Below are positions 40,481-51,898 of a stretch of 64,000 nt of DNA, piece after piece (within the stretch, counting starts at the first letter, position 1; every line of letters starts with the position of its first letter). The stretch comes from Symsagittifera roscoffensis (taxonomy: Eukaryota > Xenacoelomorpha > Acoela > Convolutidae), in assembly GCF_963678635.1 (NCBI RefSeq), contig NC_087068.1, forward strand, positions 34,419,436 through 34,483,435, written 5' to 3'. The notes under the pieces are model-generated. The model had not been told where the DNA came from. It did not search any database and worked only from the letters and a program-made list of their open reading frames with translations. Position numbers and translations under genes: made by a program.

Positions 40481-41273
40481 GGTGACGTCGGACCCAAAGG
40501 AGACCAGTGTCACAATTCAAGATGTAGATCGTGAAAGCATAAAATACTTAAAAACCGAAAGAGAGGATCCTTCCTGGGCTGCCCATGAAGGGCAATTACT
40601 CATTCCGACTTCCAACCTCGACTTGATATCTGGTATGCGATCGACGGGGACGTCGATGGATATTTTTAACCGGGGAAGGGGGGTAGGACTTACTCACACT
40701 GATAATTTATTAACAAAAAAAATAAGAATAGCAAGAGCGACAGGAGATTTAGAAGCAGAAACAGCCGAGGACCTAGGGAGGGTAGTTATGTCATATTTTA
40801 ACTTACCAAATGAATATTCAAGTAGCATAATACTAACAGATTGCGATTTCATACTCACAAATAGAACATGTGCGATAGCAATCACAGCAGTCAAGAGTTT
40901 TATGACAGAGTTAGCAGCAGATTTTAAGAGATACTATAAAAACATAGAACTCCTTTGGAAGCAAAGACCAGGAATAGGGGGCGTAGCAGCCTTGCCTCCG
41001 GCGGGGTCACAGATACCGGGAAAGTATTTATGCTTCTTGTTGACGAGGGCGACAGAGAAGCGGCACGTGGACCCGGAAAACCTAGTCGTGTCCTTGACGA
41101 GATTTAGAGACTTCCCTGTGGAAAGGTAATTGAAGGAGCTTTCGCTTCCAGTTTACGATCCGAACAGAGGACGACTGCATGCACGGGAGCTGTACGCACT
41201 GATACACGTAATCTTCTCTGACATTAGCATACAAGTATACTTACATAAGAAATATTACTTAAGTATAGGCTGA
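40481..41273 (+). pseudogene. Macro domain, copy C (best preserved)
   Basis: This starts abruptly in the integrase tail (TSDPKETSVTIQDVDRES) and runs open to 41,129 (about 215 element codons). CAA stands where copies A and B have TAA. The core is readable in one frame: SSIILTDCDFILTNRTCAI, AADFKRYYKNIELLWKQRPG, GGVAALPPAGSQIPGKYLCF, LLTRATEKRHVDPENLVVSL and TRFRDF. After an indel at ~41,127 it continues ELSLPVYDPNRG, YALIHVIFSDISIQVY, stop at 41,271. The match to TARG1/ALC1-like macro folds is by order of strands, the G-x-V-A-x-L strand, the LLT strand and the L-x-x-P strand. ADP-ribose loop residues are diverged, so binding is unproven. Confidence 0.7.
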
Positions 41274-41642
41274 GTTTAGGTGGCATGCGGGAGGGCGTCA
41301 TACTGATATGTGTGTTATGTTATGTTATGTGTTATGTTATTAAGACCATGGGTAAGAAGGAGTTAGTGACCATGAACTACTGAATGACGATCTTAGGAAT
41401 ATATCCAAAGTTTGAACTGTCCAATCTTAGCTCGAAATCCAAAAATTTAGAAACTGATTGATTTTAATAAATTTTAGGATCAAAATCTTTTTATCTGACT
41501 GTTTTAAAGAATTTTTAATTAAACTAGTGTAAAGCTGACAAATGCGATATTCGTGACCTCTTTTCTACATCCTGATTGATCGTTTAATTTCTCACTTGAT
41601 TTCAAAACATCGAATCGATAGTAAAATCAAAACTGCAAGAAA
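41274..41642 (+). other. ORF1-ORF2 gap, copy C
   Basis: Homologous to 23,944-24,305, with a short TGTTATG microsatellite (41,318-41,338). It shows that the spacing between macro-domain stop and ORF2 start is conserved at about 370 bp. Confidence 0.6.
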
Positions 41643-42236
41643 ATGGCTAATTTCATTTTGGACGAACTGATGGACCTGACAGTGGCATATGTAGGACCGA
41701 TGGTAGATGCGATCTATCGAAGGCTAACGGATCGAGACTTCGCTCTGGAGGACCCAGAGGTAGTCATGTTGCTGACCGCTTTGATAAACATCTCGGGGCA
41801 TGATAACCGTGGGGACCGCCCCACGGAAGTCTGATTGATGGCAGCATATGGAGAAAGGTGAGTACTAGACCGCCCGAACGTTGGAGTGATGAGGTGGAGA
41901 AACGGGGCTCTCTCAGGGAGTGACTTGGTGAATGAGCCTGGCTTGGGAAGTTCGAGGCCCTACCAGCCAGGTGAGATGCCTTTGCCCACCAAGCCTAAGC
42001 CTGGACTGAGGAGGATGCATCAGGAAATGAAGAGCGAGGTTGCCTCGTCTAGTTCACAACTGAGAGCAGCTGTGCCACCAAAAAGGACGAGAGTAGAAGA
42101 GGAGATTCAAACGAACGAAACCATGCAAGATCTAGATGGGACGAAAGACGAACTGGAGAAGACCAGAAAGGAGCTGGACCAAATGACTAAGACCATGCTC
42201 AGTACGGAAGAAGATAGAGACATGTGGAGAGAGTAC
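41643..42236 (+). pseudogene. ORF2 N-terminus and coiled coil, copy C
   Basis: ATG 41,643 starts LDELMDLTVAYVGPMVDAIY. It includes the segment missing from copies A and B (EDPEVVMLLTALINISG, then after a shift GEMPLPTKPKPGLRRMHQEM). The coiled coil follows (TKDELEKTRKELDQMTKTM). At 42,236, inside DRDMW, the sequence jumps to the block that lies at 34,138 in the first copy. About 5 kb of ORF2, including the SGNH-like domain, is therefore deleted. Confidence 0.7.
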
Positions 42237-43094
42237 TATGAAAGACTTTAAACCGTCTCCCATGAACCACGGAAAAGGAAGTGTTGTAGGACAGCTAGTG
42301 GCAGTGGAATTTAACCGACTGACAGTGTCGGATACCGTATCAATAGATGAACCCCCCAGTGGATACATGGAGATGTTGGAGTACAGCAATTTGGCCAGAG
42401 GACACTTCATGGCTCTGAAAGACAAAAGTGCCATGGAAGGTTATTTGGGGACCATAATGCAAGGCACCACCCTGAAACAGAAAGCATACGGGACTCTAGC
42501 GTCGTCTGAAATGCATGCAGAAACGATCGAGCAGTTGGTGAGCCTTCCATGGAGAGCGGTAGTGTTACGGTTTTTCGAAGAAGAAATGAGAACCACGCCG
42601 AAGATTTGATTCTGGAGAACACGCGGGAATTTGATTCTGAAGAAAGGAAAAGATCAAAGGAAGAACATGTATTCTGAATTACGAATATGAAAGATCTGGT
42701 GACCCAAGAAGAAGCAGCAGAAGCGTGCGCGAAGCGGAGAGACGCTCTCTGTTTCGTTCGATTTATGATAGAGCAGATTTCAGTGCCAGCACTGAGCACT
42801 TGTGTCGAGATGCTAAGAGAAGGTGATGAGCGAGCGAAAGCCTTGCTCTTGCTAGCACTTTTGGATATACATCAGAGCAAACCAATGCGAGTAAAAAACA
42901 TGAAAGAACCCGTGGAACCAGAACCGATGAAGAAAATCGACGAAATGAGGAGGTTCTCAAACAAGGAACTGAGGCTCTCGAAGGAATCTATGGGAGCACT
43001 GCCGAAATCCAGTGAATACTGTGAACCAAACAGAAAGAAATCGAACAGTTACGTATCCGGAATCAGGGATAGCGTACAAACTTTTCCTAAATGA
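42237..43094 (+). pseudogene. ORF2 MKDFKPSP region, copy C
   Basis: Matches 34,144-34,990. The frame 42,238-42,609 is intact to AEEMRTTPKI-like sequence. A deletion with a short filler repeat (TTTGATTCTG twice, 42,605-42,645) then removes ~130 bp. The frame resumes at 42,687 (RRDALCFVRFMIEQISVPA) and continues without the stop found at 34,946. Confidence 0.7.
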
Positions 43095-44224
43095 AGATAT
43101 ACGCGATTGCTTCTTTGATTACGAGCAAGCAGTAATGATACGGTTCTGGACATCGAGAATTGCAACGATAAGAGGCGCTGCTAATCAGCAGATCAGGCTG
43201 GGACTAGTCCTAGAGGAGAAGGTGGCCGCACCTTCAGTGCCAAAATCTGACAAACGAGTGGAGTTTGGATTGGGATTTTCAGACGAACTGCTGAGAACGA
43301 GCTTGATGGTGGTGTGGGAACTGATGAAACCATCATGGTGTCATAGTCCCAACTCTGATTCGATATTACTTGCACTACAAGACGTACAGAGGGAACTGAA
43401 ATCAGACTGTAACCTGCGTGATCTTAACATCATCTCTAACGTGATGACGACATACTCTAAGAGCAACGGAGAAGATAAGATAGAGTTGGCTGGTTGGGGA
43501 CCAGATGACTGGGTCAAACCTGGTAGCTGTCTGGCAGAAGCCTGTGGACTGAAAGGTCACATCTGTGGAGGTTTGGGTTGCGTGAGGACCCTGGAGGAAC
43601 ATTGTGATGAGGACGAAAACGGAAACGGAACTGATCGCAGATTGCCATGGAGGAACCGAGGTGAATCTAGTGACTGCACTAGCATTCTACAGCTTGTTTC
43701 GTTCATTAGAGTCACTATTGAATCAAGAACAAAAGCATGAGAGGGTCACGGCCATCAGTGTAGAAGTGTTCCCAGGAGTTTTGCATACTGAGCAAAAACA
43801 AATAGAAAGGTGGAGGGAAGCGATTGAGGCAGTAATGATCATCCGAAACAGAGAGAGATATCGCAGACCGTCGGGAGCGCGATATTTGGTGGGATCGACA
43901 TTAGCTCCAAAGTGCAAGAGCAGATACCCAGTGCATTTCGTAGCTGTGGATGTGAAAAGTACGAGAACGATCGTGGATGAAGCCTTCTCGGTGCCAAAAT
44001 GCGTAAGACTAGCGAGAATGTCAGAAAAGTCTTATGAGTTAGGGTGCAAAATGTTCTCAGCAGTTCAAGAGAGAACTAAGGAGGAGTTAGAATCGATACT
44101 GGTAAAGAAGTTCATGGGATACGCCAGTGGGAACTTCAGTGACTTTGAAAAACAAAAGCAGAAAGGATCAACCGTCACGGATTACAATGCAGAGATGAGA
44201 ATGATGAAATCCACCGAGCGATGA
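43012..44224 (+). pseudogene. ORF2 Cys/His-block region, copy C
   Basis: Matches 34,980-36,180. One base is lost at VSGIRDSVQ (VSGVIGIAY in others), then the frame is open as DIRDCFFDYEQAVMIRFW through WVKPGSCLAEACGLKGHICG. A ~48 bp deletion at about 43,592 removes the HKQLT..LFGNV codons and shifts the frame again. The frame 43,604-44,224 continues to GYASGNFSDF, where the first copy has a stop. Confidence 0.7.
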
Positions 44225-45042
44225 TGGAAGTGGAGCCACTACTGGAAACTTCGGGAAAGCGTAGCTGGAGGAGCATCATGTCAACACATGATGAGTTTCC
44301 CTGCCATTGCTTGCTGCAAACATGGTGGTACCCCGGGCGTAGTAATCTGGTGTTGATCTGGGTCTGTGGAGAGCTGCTCTCCATGGGTTTACCAGACTCA
44401 ACACGGCCCATAACTATAGTGATAGTGGGAGTTATGATGCGATACGATGGCTGGAAGCTCATGTGAAAGAGAACAATAGACAGGAGACGCCAACAAGAGA
44501 ACAATTGCAGAAATTGGATTGTCTAAAAGATTTCGATCTATTTGAGACAATGTGCAAAATCGTGAACATTCCGATGGAAGTGAAAATTATATGGACCAGA
44601 AGACGACTGATGCCATGGTTTAGAGCCAACATGACTGCATGGTTGTACGAATATGCTATGAGGCATATGTCGAAGCGGAGTCTACAGTGCGTATCAGCTG
44701 GATATTGGAGCAGTAGCTTTCAAGCGAGCTTTTGTAACTCATCGGAATGCAGTGACTACCGCAGTAAAGAGAAATTCCAGGACGATTGAATGTAATGGAA
44801 GGGAGAAGGAAGCGATGTTGAAGGAAGATTTGGAGAGAAACGTGACGTTGTGCCTCCACAACAGCTTCTGCCGGAACAGAGAATCTAACGTTGATACCCT
44901 ACCTTTTTTCTAACAAAGAGTATAAGAGCAGAAGTGTTGGAGGACTGCTTCCAACAGCGTCAGCATAGCTACTGATGTGTTGCACGACACAGAAACTGAA
45001 AGTGCAGAGTCAATGTCGCAGGAGGAGGAGATGGAGCATTGA
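44221..45042 (+). pseudogene. ORF2 C-terminal region, copy C
   Basis: Same order as 36,119-37,039, with the same missing base near 44,440 (GATGCGATACG), the FDLFETMCKI and LMPWFR blocks, and the acidic terminus ending at TGA 45,040. Substitutions between the copies are scattered. Confidence 0.6.
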
Positions 45043-46700
45043 CAAATGACCGAAAAACAAGATGCAAGAAGAAACGAACTTAGAAGAAGTTAGAAGTTTT
45101 AGAACTTCTAAACGACGAAAAAAGAAGAACAAAGAAGTGACGAAAGAGAAGAAGTTAAAACTCAGAATTGTTTTGTATGTGACAAAAAAACTCAAATGAG
45201 AAACAAAGCAACCAAGTTGTAATTGAAACTAAAAGAAAACATTTAGTTGAGTTTTGAAGAATTTGTTGCATTTATAAATTTGCATTTTGATTTTAGTTCG
45301 TGGCTTTAGAGACACTTACTATTTAGTGAAGAGTGTACTTGAATATTCCAGCCTGCATGATTATTTTTAATCAACTAGGACGACTGATCATTTTGTGGTG
45401 ACATGAACGGCTTGGGTAATCTCTTGGAAAGGGAGGTTATTTCATTGTTCTTTCTAACCACGGAGTCTCTGAGTTTTAATATTCAGGACCAATAACAACT
45501 AAATTTCCGAAGGGAAGAAGCATAGTAGAATAATTTTAGCTTGTGGGTTGGCAGGACTGTCCTGCAAACTAACAACTTTTAAAACCTGGGAGAGAGTTTT
45601 TAAGTCAGGGCATTGACATTAGAAGTCAGAAAAAATGTTTTATCTTAAGTCATATCCTCGAAAACTTTGAAAGGCTATAGTGATGTAGTATGATGCCATT
45701 GATTTTCTGCAGTGAGTAGATGTGGCGTGGATAAAAGTGATTTCGTGCATTTTGTAAATTCTGTTCGATGGCACTGTACCATTTTTGCGAAGACTACGAG
45801 ATTCAGTGGGGACATTCACCGGGCTGTTCGGGGAGTATGTGACATTCGACCAGAATTGACAAAAAAGATCATTTCGAATTATTAGCCGCTGACCTTTAGA
45901 ATTGGCAGTTTTGGTAGATTAGCGACGTTGTTTGAACGATTAGACAAACTGTGAAGGTCAGGATATTCTAGTATTTTAGATTTTTAAAATTTCGAATGAT
46001 GACGTCAAATTTCTGAGAAATGCTGAAACGGCCATTCTGAAGAAAAATCAGAGAGAAAAAACACAACAACAACAGCGATAGTTGCGATAGAAACAACGAC
46101 AATAAATAGAAAAATACGACAAAGTAAAAGCAGAGACCGCTCCGTGTTGTAATGATTGTGTCGCTACAACCGTTACAAAGCCATTCACGCCTTCCGGAAA
46201 GGAAACAAGGACGTTATTTCCCCGGATTCAGGAATCCGGAAGGGTCTCGAGACCTGAAATCAAATTATTTAATACAAACTTTAGCTTCCTGGTTAAGTCC
46301 TGAATTGAATTTGATTAACATCTGGATTATTTTTCTGATAATGAGAAGCTGGGAGTTGAGGGTTGCTCCATCTCAGATGATGATTTTTGTCTAGTGAACA
46401 AAAACAATAGTGATATAACAAATAGTGATAGCCCTGTTTTTAGGAGTGACCTCGTGGTCTGGGGGTACTGAGACCCAGCCATGAGCTCACTAATCTTGCA
46501 TATAATTAAGATAATTTGTGCGTTTTCACCAAAGCCGAAAGCAGTAACGTTTTTGTCGACCCGATGTTAGAAAGACCAGCAAAAGAACTGGCTTTGGTGG
46601 TGACGGTGAAAAGCATGTAGAGATTTGTTTAGACGCTGGCCAGACGTTTTATAGCTTAGCTTTCTTTTCTGTCACTATGTAATTCCGGGCGAATGTTACA
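45043..46700 (+). repeat. Terminal module, copy C (left arm of the inverted repeat)
   Basis: Colinear with 37.04-38.46 kb: purine tract, TATTCCAGCCTGCATGA, GGCAGGACTGTCCTGC, CCGGATTC-AG-GAATCCGG (46,222-46,239), GACCTCGTGGTCTGG, and TTCCGGGCGAATGTTACA at the end. It also includes ~250 bp (45,850-46,100) present in the 39.6 kb and 58.1 kb copies but shortened in the first element. From 45,195 it is part of the left arm of the large inverted repeat. Confidence 0.7.
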
Positions 46701-46726
46701 AGAACAAAGCTAATAAGTAGTAAGTT

Positions 46727-48400
46727 CGATGAAGGAAATATAAAGGGAGGGTTAGGCTTGGTGCTTTGGTGATAAAGCTGCTCCTTTTTTAATTGATAAC
46801 TATCAAAAATTGTTGTATAAGCACCCTCGGTGAGCCAAATTTGCAGCTCCAAATCCAGAAAAACTAATAAGATTTCTCGTAACCGAATTCGACCTATACG
46901 AAGCGATATTGTCCTTTCCGAACGGATCAGCAGCAGGTCCTGATAAGATAGTTCCTCAAATTTTTAAAGATCTCGTTAGTAAGTCGAATGACAGTGCAGG
47001 ACTTAATTTTCTGAAACTGCTTACTGATGTGATTAACCTCATTTGAGATGACAAAATATCCAAACTCCTAAGGCCTTTGTTTTTTTTGCAAAGCTTGTCG
47101 CCCTCATAGTTATCGCCTTCATCCAGGCCTTTTCGTTAGTTTTAATCGGTTTTCTTTATAAGACCGCTCAAAAACCGCTTAAAAACGCTCAAATCTTGCT
47201 TGAAAAATCGTTCAAAAATCACCGCAGAAAATGAGCGGTTTTTGTGCGGTTTTTAAGCAACATTTGAGCGATTTGAGTGGTTTTTTTTTTCAAAAAAACC
47301 GCCCAAACCGCTCAAACTGCTCAACTCTTGCTGGAAAACCGCTCAAACCGCTCATATCTTGAGCAATTTTGAGCGGGAACTCGACCCGGAAAAGTTAGAC
47401 GGAGGTTTGAGACCGATTGCCATAGGCAACACGCTAAGACGTATCGCGTCTAATTGCTCTGGAAGCTTCGCCCTCTCCGAGCGACAGTTTTTTTCGGAAA
47501 CTTACAGGTAGGATGCGGTACCAAACGAGGAGCAGAAACAGCTGCACACTCGTTTCAAAACCTAATTGAACGCGGCGACAAGCCAAATTGCACTGTTCTT
47601 TTAAAACTAGATTTTAAGAATGCCTTTAATTCTCTAAAAAGAGAAACAATGCTGAATCTTGTTTTTTTTTCAAATCACCCCGAGTTGTATCATTGCACCC
47701 ATTGCGCGTGTAGTAAACCTAGTTACCTTTTTTAAGGAAGCTCTCTCGTAGTGTCAGAAGATGGACAGAAATCCTGAAAGCCCACCCTTTTTTGCGGAAA
47801 CAATTCAGACACTAGTCAAACAGGTGGAGTCGAAAATTACCATCTGGTATTTAGATGATGGAAATTTACCGACGACTATAAGGTAGTACTACGGGACTTA
47901 AAAAATCGGAACAAATAAACAAATAAAAATAAAAACAAAAAAATAACTCCTCATTTTAGGATCTCCAATTGTTGAACTTTGCGGAAAAAAATTGCTCGAC
48001 GAAAAAATTAAGGAGCTTGAAAAAATCTCGGATGTCATTAACAAACTAGACGCCCGTTATGGTTTTTACCCCTTTAGAACCAGTGCAAGTCTGATTGTAA
48101 CCCTGGTACGGCTGAGGCTGATGCGGAAGAAGGAAAAATTGACAGGTATAAAGATCCAGTAGATGGGTATCTTTTTCAACCACTAGCTTTTGAGATTCAG
48201 GGCTCGCCCGGCCCAGCACAGAAATTTTTTCGAGCACATTTTCTAAGAACCTAAGCATTTGCACTGAGGAACCCAAAGCAGGCAGCTTTTCAAGTAAGAG
48301 AATCTGCCTGGCAATACAGATTGCGAACGCCGTTTGCGTACTCGGAACAACATATAACAAAAGAACTTTCGATGTAATTTTTTCTTTGTAAGACTTGTAT
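46727..48400 (+). pseudogene. Non-LTR-type reverse transcriptase, left-arm copy
   Basis: Blocks are LLYKHPR, EFDLYEAILSFPNGSAAGPDK, VPQIFKDLVSKSNDSAG, LTDVINLI, then (after the hairpin insertion) KLDGGLRPIAIGNTLRRIAS. GCGTKRGAETAAHSFQ, LLKLDFKNAFNSLKRETML (motif A), WYLDDGNLP (motif C) and KISDVINKLDARYGFYPL follow. A jump at 48,067 leads to the C-terminal GSFSSKRICLAIQIANAVCV block. This pattern is typical of reverse transcriptases of non-LTR elements with the FPNGSxAGPD signature. The ~840 bp between YGFYPL and the C-terminus, kept in the right arm, is deleted. Stops and indels make it inactive. Confidence 0.8.
47140..47380. repeat. Hairpin array of CGCTCAAA/TTTGAGCG units inside the RT
   Basis: About 220 bp is made of alternating sense and antisense ACCGCTCAAA-type units with linkers CTTGCT(T/G)GAAAA. 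It can fold into several nested stems. It interrupts the RT just before KLDGGLRPIAIG. The same array, with changes, is in the right arm (56,671-56,900), so the insertion predates the inverted duplication. Confidence 0.85.
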
Positions 48401-49960
48401 ATTATATTTTCTCGTGTCAAGTTGCGTGTTCTTATTGAAGAAACAGAACCCGTATCAATTTTAATTGCAAGGACATCAACACTTGTCATCTTCTCTAACC
48501 GTTATCATTTCCATCTCTATAAAAGTCCAAGGATGTTGTCTGGAATACTTTGATGAAGGGACTTCTGCCTGTATCCTCGGTTACTATGATACTTTTGACC
48601 TTCTGATTACCTACAAAAATTCACTTGACTGATGGCCTAAAAATGGTAAATTTTTACATATCTCTGAATAGACCAAAAAACTAACTGGCTAGGTCTAGAC
48701 GGTAAAATGCGAGTAGAATTAAAGTAACTGATGCCTGCCAATCGTCAATAGGTGCTTTTGGGCGTGTGATTTTGCACTGTGTAATGTTTGGGCGAATGTT
48801 ACATAGACGTTTTTATGGCGCTCCCAGTTGGGCCTGTTGAAGGCGAGACAAACAGGTGCAGCGACGAACCCTCTGCTCCGGGCGTATGCCCGAGTTAGAG
48901 ACCTTTATGTCCTTTTGACTGGTACGATTTAGCTTTTAACTTAGTTAGGACAAAAATTCCGGGAGTCGGAAGATTAGGTGGGAAGTCTAGAGCCCGCTTA
49001 TCCCAAAGCAAGGCCCTGGGACCAAAAAAAATTAAAGAGAAAGCGTAAAACCAAACAAAAAGAGCGTATAACCAAGAAAAAGTCAAAAATAAATTTACTT
49101 GAAAAAAGAAAAGTACAAAAAACAGTAGAAAAAAAATGACTCTTCATATTTTAATTCCGGACGAGATGTGATCTGACTTTCCTATTTGTTGTTGTTTCAG
49201 ATTGATTTTAAGTTTTTCTGATTGAAAGATCGAGTGTTTTGGTTGTCTGGAATAAAAATGGTAATAATTTGTAGTGTTGTTTGATTATTTGAGCACTTTA
49301 ATGATAATTTTGCCGGTGACCGGAAAGTAGAGTGGCAAGCTGTCAGACGTGCTCCAGACTCAACAGGAGACAACAAGGACAACATCCACAACAACTGGTG
49401 GGTATCGTTGACACAATTTTACCATCGTTCGGCTACTGTTTCATTAAAACTTAAGTGGTGGGGGACACAATTGGCGCGGTCCGATTGTACCCTCCATCGA
49501 TTGCGAATTTCCGAGTGAAGGGACTTAATTCGGGTATCATGTTGTGAATAAGAGTATAGTAATTTTGGTTAACAACTACTAATGAGTTATTGTCTTTAAT
49601 ATATATAGTTTATCTCCATTTCGACGCGAAAAAAAACCCTAATTTTGTCGAAAATACCAATTTTCTGCCAAACTGTTAACCTCAAAAATTTTGGACATCC
49701 AAGTTTTTTCAAACAATAAAAAGCTTCTGCGCAGTGAACCTCCACATAGTTACAGCCCCCTAATTAAAGAAACCGGGCGGAAAAAAATTAGTAGAAGTTG
49801 GCGAAAATAAATTTTTTCGATCAAATTTTTTGTAGTTTTTCGAAAATCGTCAATAGGTTTTGAGTATCGAATTTTTGAGTCTTTAGAGTTAAAGCGATAA
49901 AATTTTTTGCTTTAGGAGCCTGCTAGCACAAAGAGTTCAATTGTTAGAATAATTTTTGAG
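48401..49960 (+). repeat. RT 3' end and LTR-like block, left arm
   Basis: 48,540-48,600 carries the reverse complement of the segment near 8970 and 54,610. From 48,655, GACCAAAAAACTAACTGGC and GGGCGAATGTTACATAGACG repeat the end of the terminal module. TTTTTATGGCGCTCC follows, then a block colinear with 11.5-12.4 kb (GAGTATAGTA and neighbouring landmarks). No gene is present. The frame at 48,046-48,489 on the minus strand is antisense to the RT tail. Confidence 0.55.
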
Positions 49961-49963
49961 TAA

Positions 49964-50040
49964 CCCTCCGAATAGCTCAGTGGATAGAGCTAAACACCTA
50001 AAGATTTGAAAAACAAGGAATCGGACGGTTGAAACTTGAT
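49964..50040 (+). other. tRNA-like sequence, left arm
   Basis: AATAGCTCAGTGGATAGAGC matches the tRNA D-arm/A box (TAGCTCAGTGGATAGAGC). GGTTGAAACTTG about 40 bases later resembles a T-arm/B box (GGTTCGAATCC). Acceptor and anticodon stems are not convincing. It is more likely a tRNA-derived relic or Pol III promoter than a working tRNA gene. A mirrored copy lies at 53,178-53,258. Confidence 0.45.
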
Positions 50041-50199
50041 AGTTTTTGGCCAAACTTTTGTTTCTAAACTAATTTTGGTCCGGACTTTTGAAATATTCAA
50101 CCGCTGTACACGGCTACTGCGCCCTTTCCAAGTAATTTACAGCACTTTCAGCAAGAATTGTGAAAAATTTTCAGAGAAACTGTAAAGGTAGTGAAAAAA

Positions 50200-51880
50200 G
50201 GCCAATTTGGCAAACGCATTTTTGTTGGTTTCACAAAGACTAACAAACCGGTCGGAATAACTTCCGCAACAAATCACGGAAGAAATTTTTTTAGATTTTG
50301 TTGGCTTGGAGGCTCCAAATTTTACGGAAATCTCCGAGTGACAGAAACTTTTGCAAAAGGTTTTTATCCTACTGGGTAGGTTGACCGGGTAAACCAACCT
50401 TGTTTTAAGTAATTTAAACCGCGATCGAAGGCTTTACCGCAGTGAAAACACTGGTTTTCATGATTTTTGGGGAACCCTCCGAAGTAACCCTCCTTTTATT
50501 TACCCTCCTTAGTGAACTTAAAGGGACCCTCCGAAGCAACTTAGGTGATTAAGGTACCCTCCGAAGTAACCCTCCGGAGTAAGCTAAGTGTTCTAATAAC
50601 CCTCCAAAGTAACCCTCCGAGGTGACTTAAGCCCCTTAACAACCCTCTCAAAAGTTTGGAGGGACCCTCCGGGATAACTTAAACATCTTGAATATCCCAT
50701 CCAATTTAAAAGAAAAGGTCGACTTAAGAATAAAACAGCCCAATTGACCAGGAGATTCGCGATCAGCTTTGGATTCTAAATCGGGTTCATCAGAAGTAAC
50801 AGAACAAGTTTTTTTTTTNNNNNNNNNNNNNNNNNNNNNNNNNNNNNNNNNNNNNNNNNNNNNNNNNNNNNNNNNNNNNNNNNNNNNNNNNNNNNNNNNN
50901 NNNNNNNNNNNNNNNNNNNNNNNNNNNNNNNNNNNNNNNNNNNNNNNNNNNNNNNNNNNNNNNNNNNNNNNNNNNNNNNNNNNNNNNNNNNNNNNNNNNN
51001 NNNNNNNNNNNNNNNNNNAAGCTAAGTGTTCTAATAACCCTCCAAAGTAACCCTCCGAGGTGACTTAAGCCCCTTAACAACCCTCTCAAAAGTTTGGAGG
51101 GACCCTCCGGGATAACTTAAACATCTTGAATATCCCATCCAATTTAAAAGAAAAGGTCGACTTAAGAATAAAACAGCCCAATTGACCAGGAGATTCGCGA
51201 TCAGCTTTGGATTCTAAATCGGGTTCATCAGAAGTAACAGAACAAGTTTTTTTTTTGTTGGCAAATTTGGCAAACGCATTTTTGTTGGTTTCACAAAGAC
51301 TAACAAACCGGTCGGAATAACTTCCGCAACAAATCACGAAAGAAATTTTTTTAGAATTTGTTGGCTTGGAGGCTCCAAATTTTACGGAAATCTCCGAGTG
51401 ACAGAAACTTTTGCAAAACGTTTTTATCCTACTGGGTAGGTTGACCGGGTTAACCAACCTTGTTTTAAGTAATTTAAACCGCGATCGAAGGCTTTACCGC
51501 AGTGATAACACTGGTTTTCATGATTTTTGGGGAACCCTCCGAAGTGACCCTCCTTTTATTTACCCTACTTAGTGAACTTAAAGGGACCCTCCGAAGCAAC
51601 TTAGGTGATTAAGGTACCCTCCGAAGTAACCCTCCGGAGTAAGCTAAGTATTCTAATAACCCTCCAAAGTAACCCTCCGAGGTGACTTAAGCCCCTTAAC
51701 AACCCTCTCAAAAGTTTGGAGGGACCCTCCGGGATAACTTAAACATCTTGAATATCCCACCCAATTTAAAAGAAAAGGTCGACTTAAGAATAAAACAGCC
51801 CAATTGACCAGGAGATTCGCGATCAGCTTTGGATTCTAAATCGGGTTCATCAGAAGTAACAGAACAAGTTTTTTCGATTA
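50200..51880 (+). repeat. Tandem ~620 bp units with CCCTCCGAAGTAA motifs, spanning the gap
   Basis: 50,200-50,818 and 51,258-51,880 are almost identical, and 51,019-51,257 equals the last 239 bp of the unit. At least three units are therefore present. Each unit contains a cluster of CCCTCCG(A/G)AG motifs, the complement of the GGAGGG motif seen at 13.4 kb, and ends in a T9 run next to the gap. No coding function. Confidence 0.9.
50819..51018. other. Assembly gap of 200 N
   Basis: Exactly 200 unknown bases within the tandem array, directly after a T run. The round size suggests a placeholder, so the true number of repeat units is unknown. Confidence 0.98.
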
Positions 51881-51898
51881 TTTATTTTGGTTGTGTGG

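Noticed and set aside
48046-48489. 147-codon minus-strand frame, mirrored at 54,737-55,147, as a novel protein
   Set aside because: It is antisense to the C-terminal part of the non-LTR reverse transcriptase, which has recognisable blocks on the other strand.
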